From contig CAJLUE010000004.1 in assembly GCA_905209765.1 (NCBI GenBank), positions 4,305 through 68,304 on the forward strand: a stretch of DNA of 64,000 nucleotides, in the 5' to 3' direction. The position numbers and the translations under genes are program-made. Within the stretch, counting starts at the first letter, position 1; every line of letters begins with the position of its first letter. The notes under the pieces were generated by a model that was given only the letters and a program-made list of their open reading frames with translations, made no database searches and was not told where the DNA came from. Below, piece by piece: positions 52,831 to 62,033 of this stretch. Source of the stretch: an uncultured Collinsella sp. Lineage in GTDB: Bacteria; Actinomycetota; Coriobacteriia; Coriobacteriales; Coriobacteriaceae.

Positions 52831-55014
52831 TTAGGTCCACAGGCGGTCGCTGCGGGTGATCGTGGCGCCGATGGCGAAAGGCATGCATGCAATGACCGGG
52901 TACAGATAGCGCATGTAGGTCGACCCGTTACATGGACCAATCAGGCACACAGCGAGCACACCCAGTAGCGGTATCCAGATGGCCAGCGCGCGCCACGAAT
53001 GGCGGCGCAACAGGTAGACCACCACGATGATCATGATCCACACGTAGGTGGCCGAGCTCATGGTGAGCGAGATAAACGGAATGCGCTGCACCGCCACGCG
53101 GTACAGGTTAATCAGGTGGTCGCACCAGCGCACGGCTTTGCTGTCGACCGGATGGAAGTCAAAGTACTTGAGGTTATCGGGCTTCGCCATGATCTCGGCA
53201 CTGCGCGCCGTGCTGTAGACCCACGCATCGCGAGCGCTCGGATAGAAGTACCCGTAGTAGTTATTGACGAGCGCCGAGATATAGCACTCGGGGTCCTTTT
53301 TGAACATCTGGGCCCACACCTTAAAATAGGCCTTGATGTCCTCCTGCGAGGCGTACTCATTGAAGCAGTTTTTGACGGCATCCGATTTGTCGGGGTTGTA
53401 GCGACGACCCAGGTTCTCGTACTTAAGCACGCGATCAATCACAGCGTGCTCCTCATCGGTCACCAAGCCGTCGCAGGGAGCTTCCTCAATCGTGCCATCG
53501 TCTTTGACCTTGGGGTTAACGCCCGAATTAAGGCCGTCGTGCTTTTGGACGAAGCGCGCCGTCTGCTGAAACGGAATCGAGAGGATCTCGCGCTTGGAGC
53601 CCGGCGTGATATCGTGCGCCGGCATAAAGACCTTGGTGAAATACATGTTGGAGACAAGGCAGAGCGCAAGCACTGCGAGCACGCCGACCCAGCGGAAGCG
53701 TGGCGTGGCGTACGAGGGCGTGACGCCAGACTGTTTGGCCACGCGACGGGCCACATGCGCGTCCCAAGCGCAAAACGCCGCCGCAATCACGCAGGCCGCC
53801 AACGGAAAGACCAGGCCGCCATTGCGCAAAAACGTGGAACCCATGGCACCCAGCACGAGCAACAGCCAGTCGTGGCGTGCAAAGAGCACAGGCGCCTGTT
53901 CGCCCGCGCGCTTGGCATTGGCATCGCGACGGGGCAGGCCACATGCCACGAGCTTGACGGTCTGAACGAGCAGCACCAAAAACGCATCGGCAAACAGCAC
54001 GTCTTTGGTCAGCAGCGCCGCATAGTTGGAGAACATCGGCATAAACGCAAAGAACAGCAAGGTGACGCCACGGACCGGCAGGCTCACGCCCAGCTTGCGC
54101 AGCGACGATATGGAATAGGCCATGCAGGCGGCCGTGATGACAAATTGGGCACAGGTGTAGATGGCAAGGCCCGCATTGGCGCTATTGAACAGCGAAAGCC
54201 CCAGTTGCACGCACGAGCCGATGATGGCCGTGTGCACCACCGGATGATGGCCGTTGAGCAGCACGTTGGGGTTAAGCAGGCGCAGGTAATCGCTCGTGCC
54301 GTTGGGGTAGTTGAACCATTGGCGGATCTGCGCGCCCGTATCTCCCATAAAGAGGCCGGGCAGCGAGGCGATAAGCGTGGGCGCCCAGGCAATCATGAGC
54401 ACAAGAAACGGCCCGACAAAGGGATGGACCGAGAGCACGGCGTGGGCAACACGCCACACGCGGCCAAAGTGGGTCTCCGAAAACGGAATGCGGCGGGAGC
54501 TCAACCAATCCAAAAACTCAAAAGCCAGATAGAAGGCCACAATCGCCAGAAGCATCCAGCCCGCGCCGCCAATCCAGGCGCAGATAACGCGTGCCTTGTC
54601 GCCCAGCACAATCTCTGCCGAATCGGTAAGGTCGTAGCTACGGCCGAACACCATGCAAACGGCAAAGAACAGCGATGGCAGCACGACCGACGGGCGCCAA
54701 GCGTCACCGCGGCCAAAGAATACGTAGCGAAACGGCAGCGTAAGCAGGCAGGCAAGCGCAAGCAGCATGACCGCGTCGGTATGGCCGGCAAACGAGAGGA
54801 GCACCTCGTAGCACACGTACAGCATGCCCGAGGCTTTGGGGTCAATTGCCAAGACTGCGTTGCTCGACACCGGGGCGGGATCGATGGAAAACGCCGTGGT
54901 CGCCAACAGCGCGAGCAAAAATGCGATGAGCGTCTGCTTGGCGGGATAGCGCTTAAACCAAACGATGCGGGCGGCGTCGCGCGCAGCCGTTGCGGAGAGG
55001 TCGGAATCCTTCAC
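52831..55014 (-). CDS. Large multi-pass membrane protein, DUF6020-like
   Basis: A protein of 727 residues with about 12-13 hydrophobic segments. A conserved-looking loop LPGLFMGDTGAQIRQWFNYP...NGHHPVVHT (about 215-260) and an external soluble region (about 455-610, PGSKREILSIPFQQTARFVQ, NKSDAVKNCFNEYA-like DKSDAVKNCFNEYASQEDIK) recall GT-C type glycosyltransferase-like proteins, as in DUF6020. The final segments are ATYVWIMIIVVVYLL and LAIWIPLLGVLAVCLIGPCN. A role in surface polysaccharide or glycolipid transfer is possible but not shown. Confidence 0.7.
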   Translation of the reverse strand: MKDSDLSATAARDAARIVWFKRYPAKQTLIAFLLALLATTAFSIDPAPVSSNAVLAIDPKASGMLYVCYEVLLSFAGHTDAVMLLALACLLTLPFRYVFFGRGDAWRPSVVLPSLFFAVCMVFGRSYDLTDSAEIVLGDKARVICAWIGGAGWMLLAIVAFYLAFEFLDWLSSRRIPFSETHFGRVWRVAHAVLSVHPFVGPFLVLMIAWAPTLIASLPGLFMGDTGAQIRQWFNYPNGTSDYLRLLNPNVLLNGHHPVVHTAIIGSCVQLGLSLFNSANAGLAIYTCAQFVITAACMAYSISSLRKLGVSLPVRGVTLLFFAFMPMFSNYAALLTKDVLFADAFLVLLVQTVKLVACGLPRRDANAKRAGEQAPVLFARHDWLLLVLGAMGSTFLRNGGLVFPLAACVIAAAFCAWDAHVARRVAKQSGVTPSYATPRFRWVGVLAVLALCLVSNMYFTKVFMPAHDITPGSKREILSIPFQQTARFVQKHDGLNSGVNPKVKDDGTIEEAPCDGLVTDEEHAVIDRVLKYENLGRRYNPDKSDAVKNCFNEYASQEDIKAYFKVWAQMFKKDPECYISALVNNYYGYFYPSARDAWVYSTARSAEIMAKPDNLKYFDFHPVDSKAVRWCDHLINLYRVAVQRIPFISLTMSSATYVWIMIIVVVYLLRRHSWRALAIWIPLLGVLAVCLIGPCNGSTYMRYLYPVIACMPFAIGATITRSDRLWT

Positions 55015-55034
55015 AGTCCGAATAGCCTTTCTAG

Positions 55035-55090
55035 AAACCTGCCAAAAAGGGACAGGTTTATTTTGGCAGGTTTTATCTGGGGAAACGTTA
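55035..55090. repeat. REP-like palindrome, family B copy 3
   Basis: AACCTGCCAAAAAGGGACAG, GTTTATTTTGGCAGG and TTTTATCTGGGGAAACG; opposite orientation to copies 1 and 2. Between lgt and the DUF6020-like gene. Confidence 0.8.
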
Positions 55091-55118
55091 CGGTTCTGTC
55101 ATCGTTGCCCGGCAAAAC

Positions 55119-55149
55119 CACCACAAAGGTGCCTGTCCCCCTTGTGGTG
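55119..55149. repeat. REP-like palindrome, family A copy 2
   Basis: CACCACAA and TTGTGGTG flank AGGTGCCTGTCCCCC, 11 nt after the lgt stop. Same layout as 15086-15118. Confidence 0.75.
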
Positions 55150-55160
55150 ACATGTGGTGG

Positions 55161-55982
55161 CTAGGCGTCGAGGTAGATGCGCTGGGGGCGATTGCGGTGT
55201 CGGGCGAAGATGATGAGCGCCAGTCCTGCGATTACGAGCGGCAGGCTCAGCAGCTGACCCATGGTGATGACGCCGCCCAGCAGATAGCCCAGCTGGGCAT
55301 CGGGCACGCGCACAAACTCAACGAGGAAGCGGACGATGCCGTAACCCATCACAAACACGCCCATAAACGTACCCTGGGGCAGCAGCGGTTTTTTGCGGCT
55401 GAACACCTGCAGAATGCAGAAGAGCACAATGCCCTCGAGAAATGCCTCGTAGAGCTGGGAGGGGTGACGTGGCATATCGCCCGCGGCGCCGCCGAAGATC
55501 ACACCCCAGGGCAGATCGGTCGGCTTGCCCCACAGCTCGCCGTTGACAAAGTTGGCGCAGCGCCCCAGGCACAGGGCCAGCGGAGCACCGATAACGGCAA
55601 GGTCGGCGATAGTCCAGGCATCGAGCTTGTACATACGGCACACGAGCACGCCACCGATGATGCCGCCCACCAGGCCGCCGTGGAAACTCATGCCGCCTTC
55701 GTTGGTGGCGAAGATCTCGAGCGGATGCGCCCAGTAGTAGCCATCACCGTAAAAGATGACGTAGAACAGGCGGGCGCCAATGATAAGGCCAAAGACCACA
55801 CCGACCACGACGCTCGTCAGGTCGTCGACCGTAATGTCGAAACCCCAGCGACGCTGCGTGCGATACATGACGACCGCCGTGAGCAGAGCGCCGACCACGT
55901 AGGCCAAGCCGTACCAGTAGATGGTGATGGGCCCCGCCGAAATCGCGACGGGATCAAGCATATGGTAGAGGTCGTTGAGCAT
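55161..55982 (-). CDS. lgt: Prolipoprotein diacylglyceryl transferase
   Basis: A protein of 273 residues from ATG 55982 with AAGGGGA upstream. Seven membrane segments; conserved SFHGGLVGGIIGG and the signature GRCANFVNGELWGKPTDLPW, then RHPSQLYEA. It transfers diacylglycerol from phosphatidylglycerol to the lipobox cysteine of prolipoproteins. Possible substrate in the window: the lipoprotein at 62034. Confidence 0.95.
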   Translation of the reverse strand: MLNDLYHMLDPVAISAGPITIYWYGLAYVVGALLTAVVMYRTQRRWGFDITVDDLTSVVVGVVFGLIIGARLFYVIFYGDGYYWAHPLEIFATNEGGMSFHGGLVGGIIGGVLVCRMYKLDAWTIADLAVIGAPLALCLGRCANFVNGELWGKPTDLPWGVIFGGAAGDMPRHPSQLYEAFLEGIVLFCILQVFSRKKPLLPQGTFMGVFVMGYGIVRFLVEFVRVPDAQLGYLLGGVITMGQLLSLPLVIAGLALIIFARHRNRPQRIYLDA

Positions 55983-56091
55983 ATCGGTCCCCTTGCTCCC
56001 TACATACAAATGCGGCCGCGGGCCTTGCGCTCGCAGCCGCATATTTGGGCGTGACGTCTATGCGGAGCACATCGCCCGCAGCTTTCGCATC

Positions 56092-56370
56092 TTAGAACGG
56101 CGCATACTCGTCGTACAGATCCTCGGCCTCGCCGGAGGCGTTGACCTGCTCGACACGCGTAACGCCGGGCACATGCTCCTTGAGGATACGCTCGATACCC
56201 ATGGACAGGGTCAGTGCGCTCATAGGGCAGCCGGCGCAGGCACCCTGAAGCTCAAGCTGGACGACGCCCTCGTCGTCGACGCCCACATACTCCATATCGC
56301 CGCCGTCAGCCTGCAGGTTGGGGCGGATCTCCTCAAGAACCTTCTTAAGCAGCTCTTCGTTAACAGCCAC
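56092..56370 (-). CDS. NifU-like Fe-S scaffold protein
   Basis: A protein of 92 residues, only the NifU C-terminal domain: LEEIRPNLQADGGDMEYVGV and LQGACAGCPMSALTLSMGIE with the CxxC cluster site. A single-domain NfuA/NifU-type carrier that delivers Fe-S clusters. Alone, 109 nt upstream of lgt. Confidence 0.93.
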   Translation of the reverse strand: MAVNEELLKKVLEEIRPNLQADGGDMEYVGVDDEGVVQLELQGACAGCPMSALTLSMGIERILKEHVPGVTRVEQVNASGEAEDLYDEYAPF

Positions 56371-56484
56371 AGGGGCTCCTTTCTCACAATAACGCGGGCG
56401 CGCCCGCGGACAGAGCTATGTTACTACAGCCATGTACCCGCTCACGAGCCGTCCATGCGCGCGGACACGACTTTCACGAGCAGT

Positions 56485-56516
56485 CAATTTGGGACGGGGC
56501 TTTTTTAGCTGCTTTT
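56485..56516. repeat. Short dispersed repeat, family C copy 3
   Basis: CAATTTGGGACGGGGCTTTT then TTAGCTGCTTTT. A GC palindrome (GCGGGCGCGCCCGC) also lies near 56396-56409. Confidence 0.68.
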
Positions 56517-56546
56517 GCCGACGCCCGGCGCTAGCACACGCTGCCG

Positions 56547-57071
56547 CTACTGCTGAGTTTGTTCCCCGGTGCCGATGTGGACATCGACGATGACCTGGCG
56601 GTAGCTGATGCCGCAGGAGTCGAGAATGCGGCGACTGATGCGGCCGTCGTCGGTGTCGGCGTACTTATTGTCCAGGTAGACAACCTCGCCCACGCCCACC
56701 TGCGCCAGGATCTTGGCGCAGTCATGGCACGGGAACAGCGTGACGTAGACCGTGGAACCCTCAAGGTCTTTGAGCGAGCCGCGGTAGTTGAGCACGGCGT
56801 TGGCCTCGGCATGGACTACGTAGTTATGCTTGTCCTGCAGTGGGTCGTCGCTCGTTCCCCACGGGAAAAAGTCATCGTTGAGTGCCGAGGGCGTACCGTT
56901 GTAGCCCACCGAAAGGATGCGGTGGTTGGTGCTGGCGATGCACGCGCCCACCTGCGTATTGGGGTCCTTGCTGCGGCGCTGCGCGGCGATGGCCACGCTC
57001 ATAAAGAACTCGTCCCAGCTAATAACGTCGCGGCGCTTGCCCGACGCGGTTTGATGAAGATCGTCCGACAT
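56547..57071 (-). CDS. dCMP deaminase family protein
   Basis: A protein of 174 residues from ATG 57071 with GGAGG 8 nt upstream. Zinc-dependent deaminase signature: VVHAEANAVLNYRG (HAE) and LFPCHDCAKIL (PCxxC). The N-terminus SWDEFFMSVAIAAQRRSKDP and NTQVGACI fit ComEB-like dCMP deaminases, supplying dUMP for dTMP. Cytosolic. Confidence 0.9.
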   Translation of the reverse strand: MSDDLHQTASGKRRDVISWDEFFMSVAIAAQRRSKDPNTQVGACIASTNHRILSVGYNGTPSALNDDFFPWGTSDDPLQDKHNYVVHAEANAVLNYRGSLKDLEGSTVYVTLFPCHDCAKILAQVGVGEVVYLDNKYADTDDGRISRRILDSCGISYRQVIVDVHIGTGEQTQQ

Positions 57072-57154
57072 GGCAGACACCTCCGAAATCGCAATAGTTT
57101 GACACATTGTAGCAGGTGAAAGGTGGAGACGTTTTTGTCCCACCGCCCCCATCG

Positions 57155-58006
57155 CTACGCGCGACGGGGCTTTTGATTGATGTGGTAGAGCTCGGCCAGG
57201 CCGCGAAGCGTCAACGCGTCATCGACCGTCAGGCTGTGGCCGACCAACGCCGCGAGCGCCTCGGCATCGTCGCCGGTGATGACGATGGGCACGCTGCCCT
57301 CCCCCGCCGCCTTGGTCGCGCGCATCTCGGCAAGCACCATGTCGAGCATGCCGTCGATACGGGCCACCTCGCCCAAGACCACGCCCGAGCGCATGGCCTC
57401 GCGCGTGTTGCGACCGATCACATGTGTGGGTGCCGAGGGCTCGACCTGCGGCAGGCGCGCCGCAGCGGCCGAAAGCGAGCGGGCGCCAAGTGCCAGACCC
57501 GGCGCGATGACGCCGCCGACAAAGGTTCCGCGCGCATCGATGACCTCGATATTGGTCGTAGTGCCCAGGTCGATCACGATGCACGGAGAGCCGTAGACGG
57601 CACGGGCCGCCACGGCGTCGGCGATGCGGTCGGGGCCGATCTCGGCCGGATCGTCGTAGTGCACGGGCATGCCGGTCTTGAGGCCCGGCCCCACGGTGAG
57701 CACGCGCCCCGTGCAGGTGCGGGAAAGCGCCGCCTTCCACGGGCGCTCGAGCGCCGGCACCACGCAACTCAGCACGGCCGCCGCGGGAACGAGTACACCC
57801 GGCATGCCCGCATCGATTGCCAGCGCGCCCATGACCTGCACGAGCCTCATGCGCGCCTCGTCGGCCGTGATGCTCGACGGCGTCGTGATCTCGCACGTCG
57901 CAAGCGGGCATTCCTGTGCCGCGGCCGAATCCTCGGCAAACAGGCCAAAGCGAATGAACGTGTTGCCCACGTCGACCGTCAATATATATGTGCAGCCATT
58001 AAGCAT
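57155..58006 (-). CDS. coaX: Type III pantothenate kinase
   Basis: A protein of 283 residues from ATG 58006 with AAGGAG upstream. ASKHA fold: LTVDVGNTFIRFGLF, IGPDRIADAVAARAV, VIDLGTTTNIEVID and GGVIAPGLALGARSL. First step of coenzyme A synthesis; needs a monovalent cation. CoA supply would also serve the CoA-dehydratase-like system, but there is no physical link. Confidence 0.95.
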   Translation of the reverse strand: MLNGCTYILTVDVGNTFIRFGLFAEDSAAAQECPLATCEITTPSSITADEARMRLVQVMGALAIDAGMPGVLVPAAAVLSCVVPALERPWKAALSRTCTGRVLTVGPGLKTGMPVHYDDPAEIGPDRIADAVAARAVYGSPCIVIDLGTTTNIEVIDARGTFVGGVIAPGLALGARSLSAAAARLPQVEPSAPTHVIGRNTREAMRSGVVLGEVARIDGMLDMVLAEMRATKAAGEGSVPIVITGDDAEALAALVGHSLTVDDALTLRGLAELYHINQKPRRA

Positions 58007-58053
58007 CGTCGGCGCTCCTTTCGTCTGCCCAGCAGTATATCGCCTACCCAAAC

Positions 58054-58082
58054 CAGCTAAAAAGCCCCGTCCCAAATTGACT
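58054..58082. repeat. Short dispersed repeat, family C copy 4
   Basis: CAGCTAAAAAGCCCCGTCCC followed by AAATTGACT; in the divergent coaX / OPT intergenic region, overlapping possible promoter hexamers. Confidence 0.68.
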
Positions 58083-58208
58083 ACCTTGCGGCTATACTGA
58101 TGCGCGGTCGTGCGCGAGCTCACGCGGCGGCCCTTGGTAACCCGACTTCCCGCGCCGTATCCGTAGCGGCGCTTGCGGGGGAAGCGGATATACGCAAAGG
58201 AGTTCTAT

Positions 58209-59912
58209 ATGAGCAATCCCTCGAACCGCACCTCGATGCGCGGTCAACTCACGCTGCGCGGCGTCGTCATCGGCGTCCTTGGCTGCGTGATCATCACGGC
58301 AAGCTCGGCCTATACCGCCCTCAAAATGGGTGCGCTCCCCTGGCCGATCATTTTCGCTGCCGTCATTTCGCTGTTCTTCCTGAAGCTCATGGGCAACGCC
58401 AGCCTCAACGAGGCCAACGTCACCCACACCATCATGTCCGCGGGCGCCATGGTCGCCGGCGGCCTGGCGTTTACCATCCCGGGCGCTTGGATGCTGGGCT
58501 ATGCCGACCAGATCAGCTGGCTCGACATGTTTATCGTGGCGCTCGCCGGCACCATCTTGGGCCTTCTGGCGACAGCGCTCATCCACCGTCACTTTATCGT
58601 GGACGCCGCGCTGGAGTTCCCCACCGGCAACGCTGCAGCTCAGACCCTGCGCGCCACCGAGGCCGGCGGCAAGACCGGCAAGCAGCTCTTTGGCTCCATG
58701 GCCATCGCAGGCATCTACAGCGTGCTGCGCGACGCCCTGGGCGTAGTGCCCAGCATGCTGTGCACGCTCAATATCCCCGGCGTGACCTTTGCCATCTACA
58801 ACTCGCCCATGTTACTGTCCATCGGCTTTTTGGTGGGCTTCGCCCCCGTCGCCTTCTGGTTTGCCGGCGCGCTGCTGGGCAACTTTGGCATCATCGTTGG
58901 CGGCACCGCTGCCGGCCTGTTCGATATTGTGACCGCGCAGGGTATCGTCAAGTCCCTCGGTATGGGCCTTATGATGGGCTTTGGCGTCGCCGTCGTCCTT
59001 AAGGACATCCTGCCGCAGGTCGCCGGCATCGTCCGTGGCCTCGCCGCCGACAGCTCCACCGACACCGACGAGCAGTCGCTCATCTCGGGCTCGCTTAAGC
59101 TCGACGCCGGCATCATCGGCCTGGGCACCGCTGCAATCGCCGTGATCGTTGCCATCGCGCTCGACCTCGGTCCCGTCCCGGCCGTCATCGTCACACTGTT
59201 CACCTTTGTCACCACTATCATGAGCGCTCAGAGCTGCGGCCAGACGGGTATCGACCCTATGGAGATCTTTGGCCTCATCGTCATGCTCATCGTGGCGGCC
59301 TTCGCGCAGCTCGCACAGGTCAAGCTGTTCTTTATCGCCAGCATCGTGGCCGTGGCGTGCGGCCTTGCGGGCGACGTCATGAACGACTTTAAGGCCGGAG
59401 CCGTGCTGGGTACCAACCCGCGCGCACAGTGGGTCGGCCAGGCCATCGGCGGCATCGTGGGCGCCCTGGTCGCTGCCGCCGTCATGGTCGCGCTCGTCAC
59501 CGCCTATGGTCCGGACGCCTTTGGTCCCGACAAGAGCTTTGTGGCCGCACAGGCAAGCGTGGTCGCCACCATGGTCTCGGGCATCCCGAGCGTGCCGTGG
59601 TTCGCAGGCGGCTTTATCGCCGGCATCTTCATGTACTGGCTCGGCATTCCGGCCATGATGATCGGTCTAGGCGTGTACCTGCCGTTCTACATGTCGCTCA
59701 CGGCTTTCTTGGGCTCCTGCGTCAAGCTCGCCTACGACAAGTGGGCCGCACACCGCGACGCCGAGGCAGGCCTTTCGGACGAGGAGAAGGCTGCCAAGGA
59801 TGCCGCCTTCCAGGAGCAGGGCCTGGTTGTCGCCAGCGGCCTGCTGGGCGGCGAGTCCATCGTCGGCGTTATCCTGGCGTTTGTCTCTGTTGGCCTGAGC
59901 CTGCTGGGCTAA
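58209..59912 (+). CDS. OPT family oligopeptide transporter
   Basis: A protein of 567 residues from ATG 58209 with AAAGGAG upstream. About 14 membrane segments. N-terminal RGQLTLRGVVIGVLGCVIIT; EFPTGNAAAQTLRATEAGG is the conserved OPT loop; SGIPSVPWFAGGFIAGIFMY near the C-terminus. Prokaryotic OPT proteins import small peptides or metal chelates. The 5' leader (58140-58200) contains a hairpin CTTCCCGCG...GCGGGGGAAG of unknown role. Confidence 0.9.
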   Translation: MSNPSNRTSMRGQLTLRGVVIGVLGCVIITASSAYTALKMGALPWPIIFAAVISLFFLKLMGNASLNEANVTHTIMSAGAMVAGGLAFTIPGAWMLGYADQISWLDMFIVALAGTILGLLATALIHRHFIVDAALEFPTGNAAAQTLRATEAGGKTGKQLFGSMAIAGIYSVLRDALGVVPSMLCTLNIPGVTFAIYNSPMLLSIGFLVGFAPVAFWFAGALLGNFGIIVGGTAAGLFDIVTAQGIVKSLGMGLMMGFGVAVVLKDILPQVAGIVRGLAADSSTDTDEQSLISGSLKLDAGIIGLGTAAIAVIVAIALDLGPVPAVIVTLFTFVTTIMSAQSCGQTGIDPMEIFGLIVMLIVAAFAQLAQVKLFFIASIVAVACGLAGDVMNDFKAGAVLGTNPRAQWVGQAIGGIVGALVAAAVMVALVTAYGPDAFGPDKSFVAAQASVVATMVSGIPSVPWFAGGFIAGIFMYWLGIPAMMIGLGVYLPFYMSLTAFLGSCVKLAYDKWAAHRDAEAGLSDEEKAAKDAAFQEQGLVVASGLLGGESIVGVILAFVSVGLSLLG

Positions 59913-59939
59913 ACCCAACAACAACGTACCCGTGCAGAG

Positions 59940-59974
59940 CGCGGGGTCGGAGACCATCCGGCCCCGCGCTTTTC
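59940..59974 (+). terminator. Terminator downstream of the OPT gene
   Basis: GCGCGGGGTCGG and CCGGCCCCGCGC pair (one mismatch), followed by TTTT. Confidence 0.88.
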
Positions 59975-60126
59975 TGTATCTGCCGAAACCCTCGGCTTCA
60001 ACCTCATTTGACGCGCCCCCTTTACCTACTCGTCTAAGTTTCACGTCAAGATGACCACCCCACCTGCCGCGGTGTAGAGTAGAGGCAGCGGGCGCGATGC
60101 ATAGCCCGCGGCGAAGCGAGGTGAAC

Positions 60127-61266
60127 ATGAAACTCGATAACCAGCAGCTCAAGCGACTGCGCGAGCGCCATCACCGGCGCCACGGCATCCGCCCTGCCTA
60201 TAGCGAGGTCATGGAGAACGCCGGCCGCTTCCTGAGGCGCGCATTCAACATTCGCGAGGGTCGCGCCCCCTATCACGTGATTCGCAAGCGCTTTGTAAAC
60301 GGGGCGCGCCTGACCGGCTCTCACCTGTGCATCCTCATCATCGCCATGCTCATCGCGAGCATCGGCCTCGATATCGATTCGGACATCGCCATTGTGGGCG
60401 CCATGCTCATCTGCCCGCTCATGGGCTCGGTCCTTGCCATGGCATACGGCATCGCCACGCTCGACCGTGAGATTACCCTCGAGGCAATTGCCGGCCTCGC
60501 GCTGCAGATGGTCCTTTGCCTGATCACTTCCACGCTGTATTTTAAGCTCTCGCCCCTTGGCACCACCACGGCCGCCATCATCGATAACTCGACACCCACC
60601 GTATGGGACCTTGCCGTCGCGCTCGCGGGCGGCTTTGCGGGCGGGCTGGGTAACTCGCGCGACCAGGAGCCTTCGACGCTCATTGCCGGCGTAGCCGTGG
60701 CGACCGCACTCATGCCGCCCCTGTGCGCGGCAGGTTACGGCATTGCCATCGCAAGCGGGTCGCTGTTCCTCTCGGCCCTCTACGAGTTTGGCATCAACGT
60801 CGTCTTTATCGCACTGGCGGCCGAAGCCGTATTGCTTCTTTTACGTGTACCGCTCAAGCGCGACCTCAACGGCGACGGCATTGTGACCGCTGAGGAAAAT
60901 GCCGAGGTCGATGAGCTGTCGCACAAGGTGCGCCGCCGCATCATCGTGGGTACGGTGATCTTTGCCATCCCCTGCATCGTTATGACCGCGGGGTCCATTG
61001 GCTCGGCGCAAGCCGGCGTGCAGGACGGCTACGGCGTCACCGAAACTACGCGCGAACTTGCCGCGGTGCTGCCGGGCTTTAAGGATTACACCGTCGCCGT
61101 CGAGACTTCGGCTACCGAAGGCGACAAGGAGGGCCTTGTCGAGCGCGAGGTTGTCGCTCACGTGACGACAAGCGAGGCACTCGGGGCGCACGACCGCCGC
61201 GTTGCCCGCAAGCTCATCGACCTCAACGTGCCCGAACTCGATCGCGTGGAGTTTGATGTGGAGTAA
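60127..61266 (+). CDS. DUF389 membrane protein with EF-hand-like loop
   Basis: A protein of 379 residues from ATG 60127 with GAGGTG upstream. DUF389 core of about six membrane segments (IAIVGAMLICPLMGSVLAMA, STLIAGVAVATALMPPLCAA). A cytosolic or external loop at residues 246-257 reads DLNGDGIVTAEE, a canonical 12-residue EF-hand loop (Asp1, Asn3, Asp5, Gly6, Val8, Glu12). A soluble C-terminal domain (about 290-379) follows. Function of DUF389 is unknown; Ca2+ binding is inference. Confidence 0.87.
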   Translation: MKLDNQQLKRLRERHHRRHGIRPAYSEVMENAGRFLRRAFNIREGRAPYHVIRKRFVNGARLTGSHLCILIIAMLIASIGLDIDSDIAIVGAMLICPLMGSVLAMAYGIATLDREITLEAIAGLALQMVLCLITSTLYFKLSPLGTTTAAIIDNSTPTVWDLAVALAGGFAGGLGNSRDQEPSTLIAGVAVATALMPPLCAAGYGIAIASGSLFLSALYEFGINVVFIALAAEAVLLLLRVPLKRDLNGDGIVTAEENAEVDELSHKVRRRIIVGTVIFAIPCIVMTAGSIGSAQAGVQDGYGVTETTRELAAVLPGFKDYTVAVETSATEGDKEGLVEREVVAHVTTSEALGAHDRRVARKLIDLNVPELDRVEFDVE

Positions 61267-61342
61267 TGCGGAGCATGGGATGGCTCTCGCGCACAGGCGC
61301 AAGTCGCGGCGAGGCTCAGACGCGACGCAGGCACATGCAAAA

Positions 61343-61373
61343 AGCGGGACGTAGTTCACGTTCGCGCCCCGCT
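61343..61373. terminator. Probable convergent terminator
   Basis: AGCGGG (61343-61348) and CCCGCT (61368-61373) with inner pairing; between convergent genes, with A- and T-rich flanks. Confidence 0.45.
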
Positions 61374-61393
61374 CGCTGTTTTATTGTCGTGAA

Positions 61394-61843
61394 TCAGACG
61401 TCCGCATCGACATCGCCAGACTCCACCGTAAACGCCGGATCGGTGCTCACAAGATAAAATCGGGTCACCTCGGTATTTCTAATTAGGTAAATCTGCCCCT
61501 GATTGCGTCGGCGCGATATATACGCAACGTGAACCGTGCCGAATTCTTCGCCGTTTTCCTTCTTTAATATCAGGATGTTGGGGTCATCCGTACGCTTAAA
61601 CTGCCCGTCAACGCAGCCGCCGTCTTTGTCGACCAGTTGCCACCGATGGTTATCCTCTTCAAGAAAGGCCAGGGTTTCCAGACTCGTCTTGTCGTCCCGA
61701 TAGTAACCGTCAATGGCAAACCCTTCGGAAGCGCATTCCTGCATATAGGACGTTTCCCGGCTTATAGCAAACAGCCCTGTAGCGCCCAGGAGCACAGCCA
61801 GGCAGACCACTGCAAGGGTTATCGAAATAGCACGGCGACCCAT
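61394..61843 (-). CDS. Hypothetical membrane-anchored protein
   Basis: A protein of 149 residues that I do not recognise. One N-terminal hydrophobic helix (ISITLAVVCLAVLLGATGLF) is likely an uncleaved anchor. The rest is polar, probably beta-rich (HRWQLVDKDGGCVDGQFKRT, ILILKKENGEEFGTVHVAYI), and may be a small extracytoplasmic domain. Ends acidic (ESGDVDADV). Start ATG 61843. Confidence 0.6.
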   Translation of the reverse strand: MGRRAISITLAVVCLAVLLGATGLFAISRETSYMQECASEGFAIDGYYRDDKTSLETLAFLEEDNHRWQLVDKDGGCVDGQFKRTDDPNILILKKENGEEFGTVHVAYISRRRNQGQIYLIRNTEVTRFYLVSTDPAFTVESGDVDADV

Positions 61844-62033
61844 GTTAGACCAACCGATAGTTGTTTAACGGAGCGCGAAACATACCTGGAACCTCCGATA
61901 TCAGGGGGAACGTCGCCAGCAGGCTGGTGACAACTATATGCTTCTGACATCAAACCATATGGCTGCCACTCGCGGAGGGGGCATCGGTGAACGGCGTGTT
62001 TTCATACTCCATTGGTCAAACCTAAGCGCGGCC

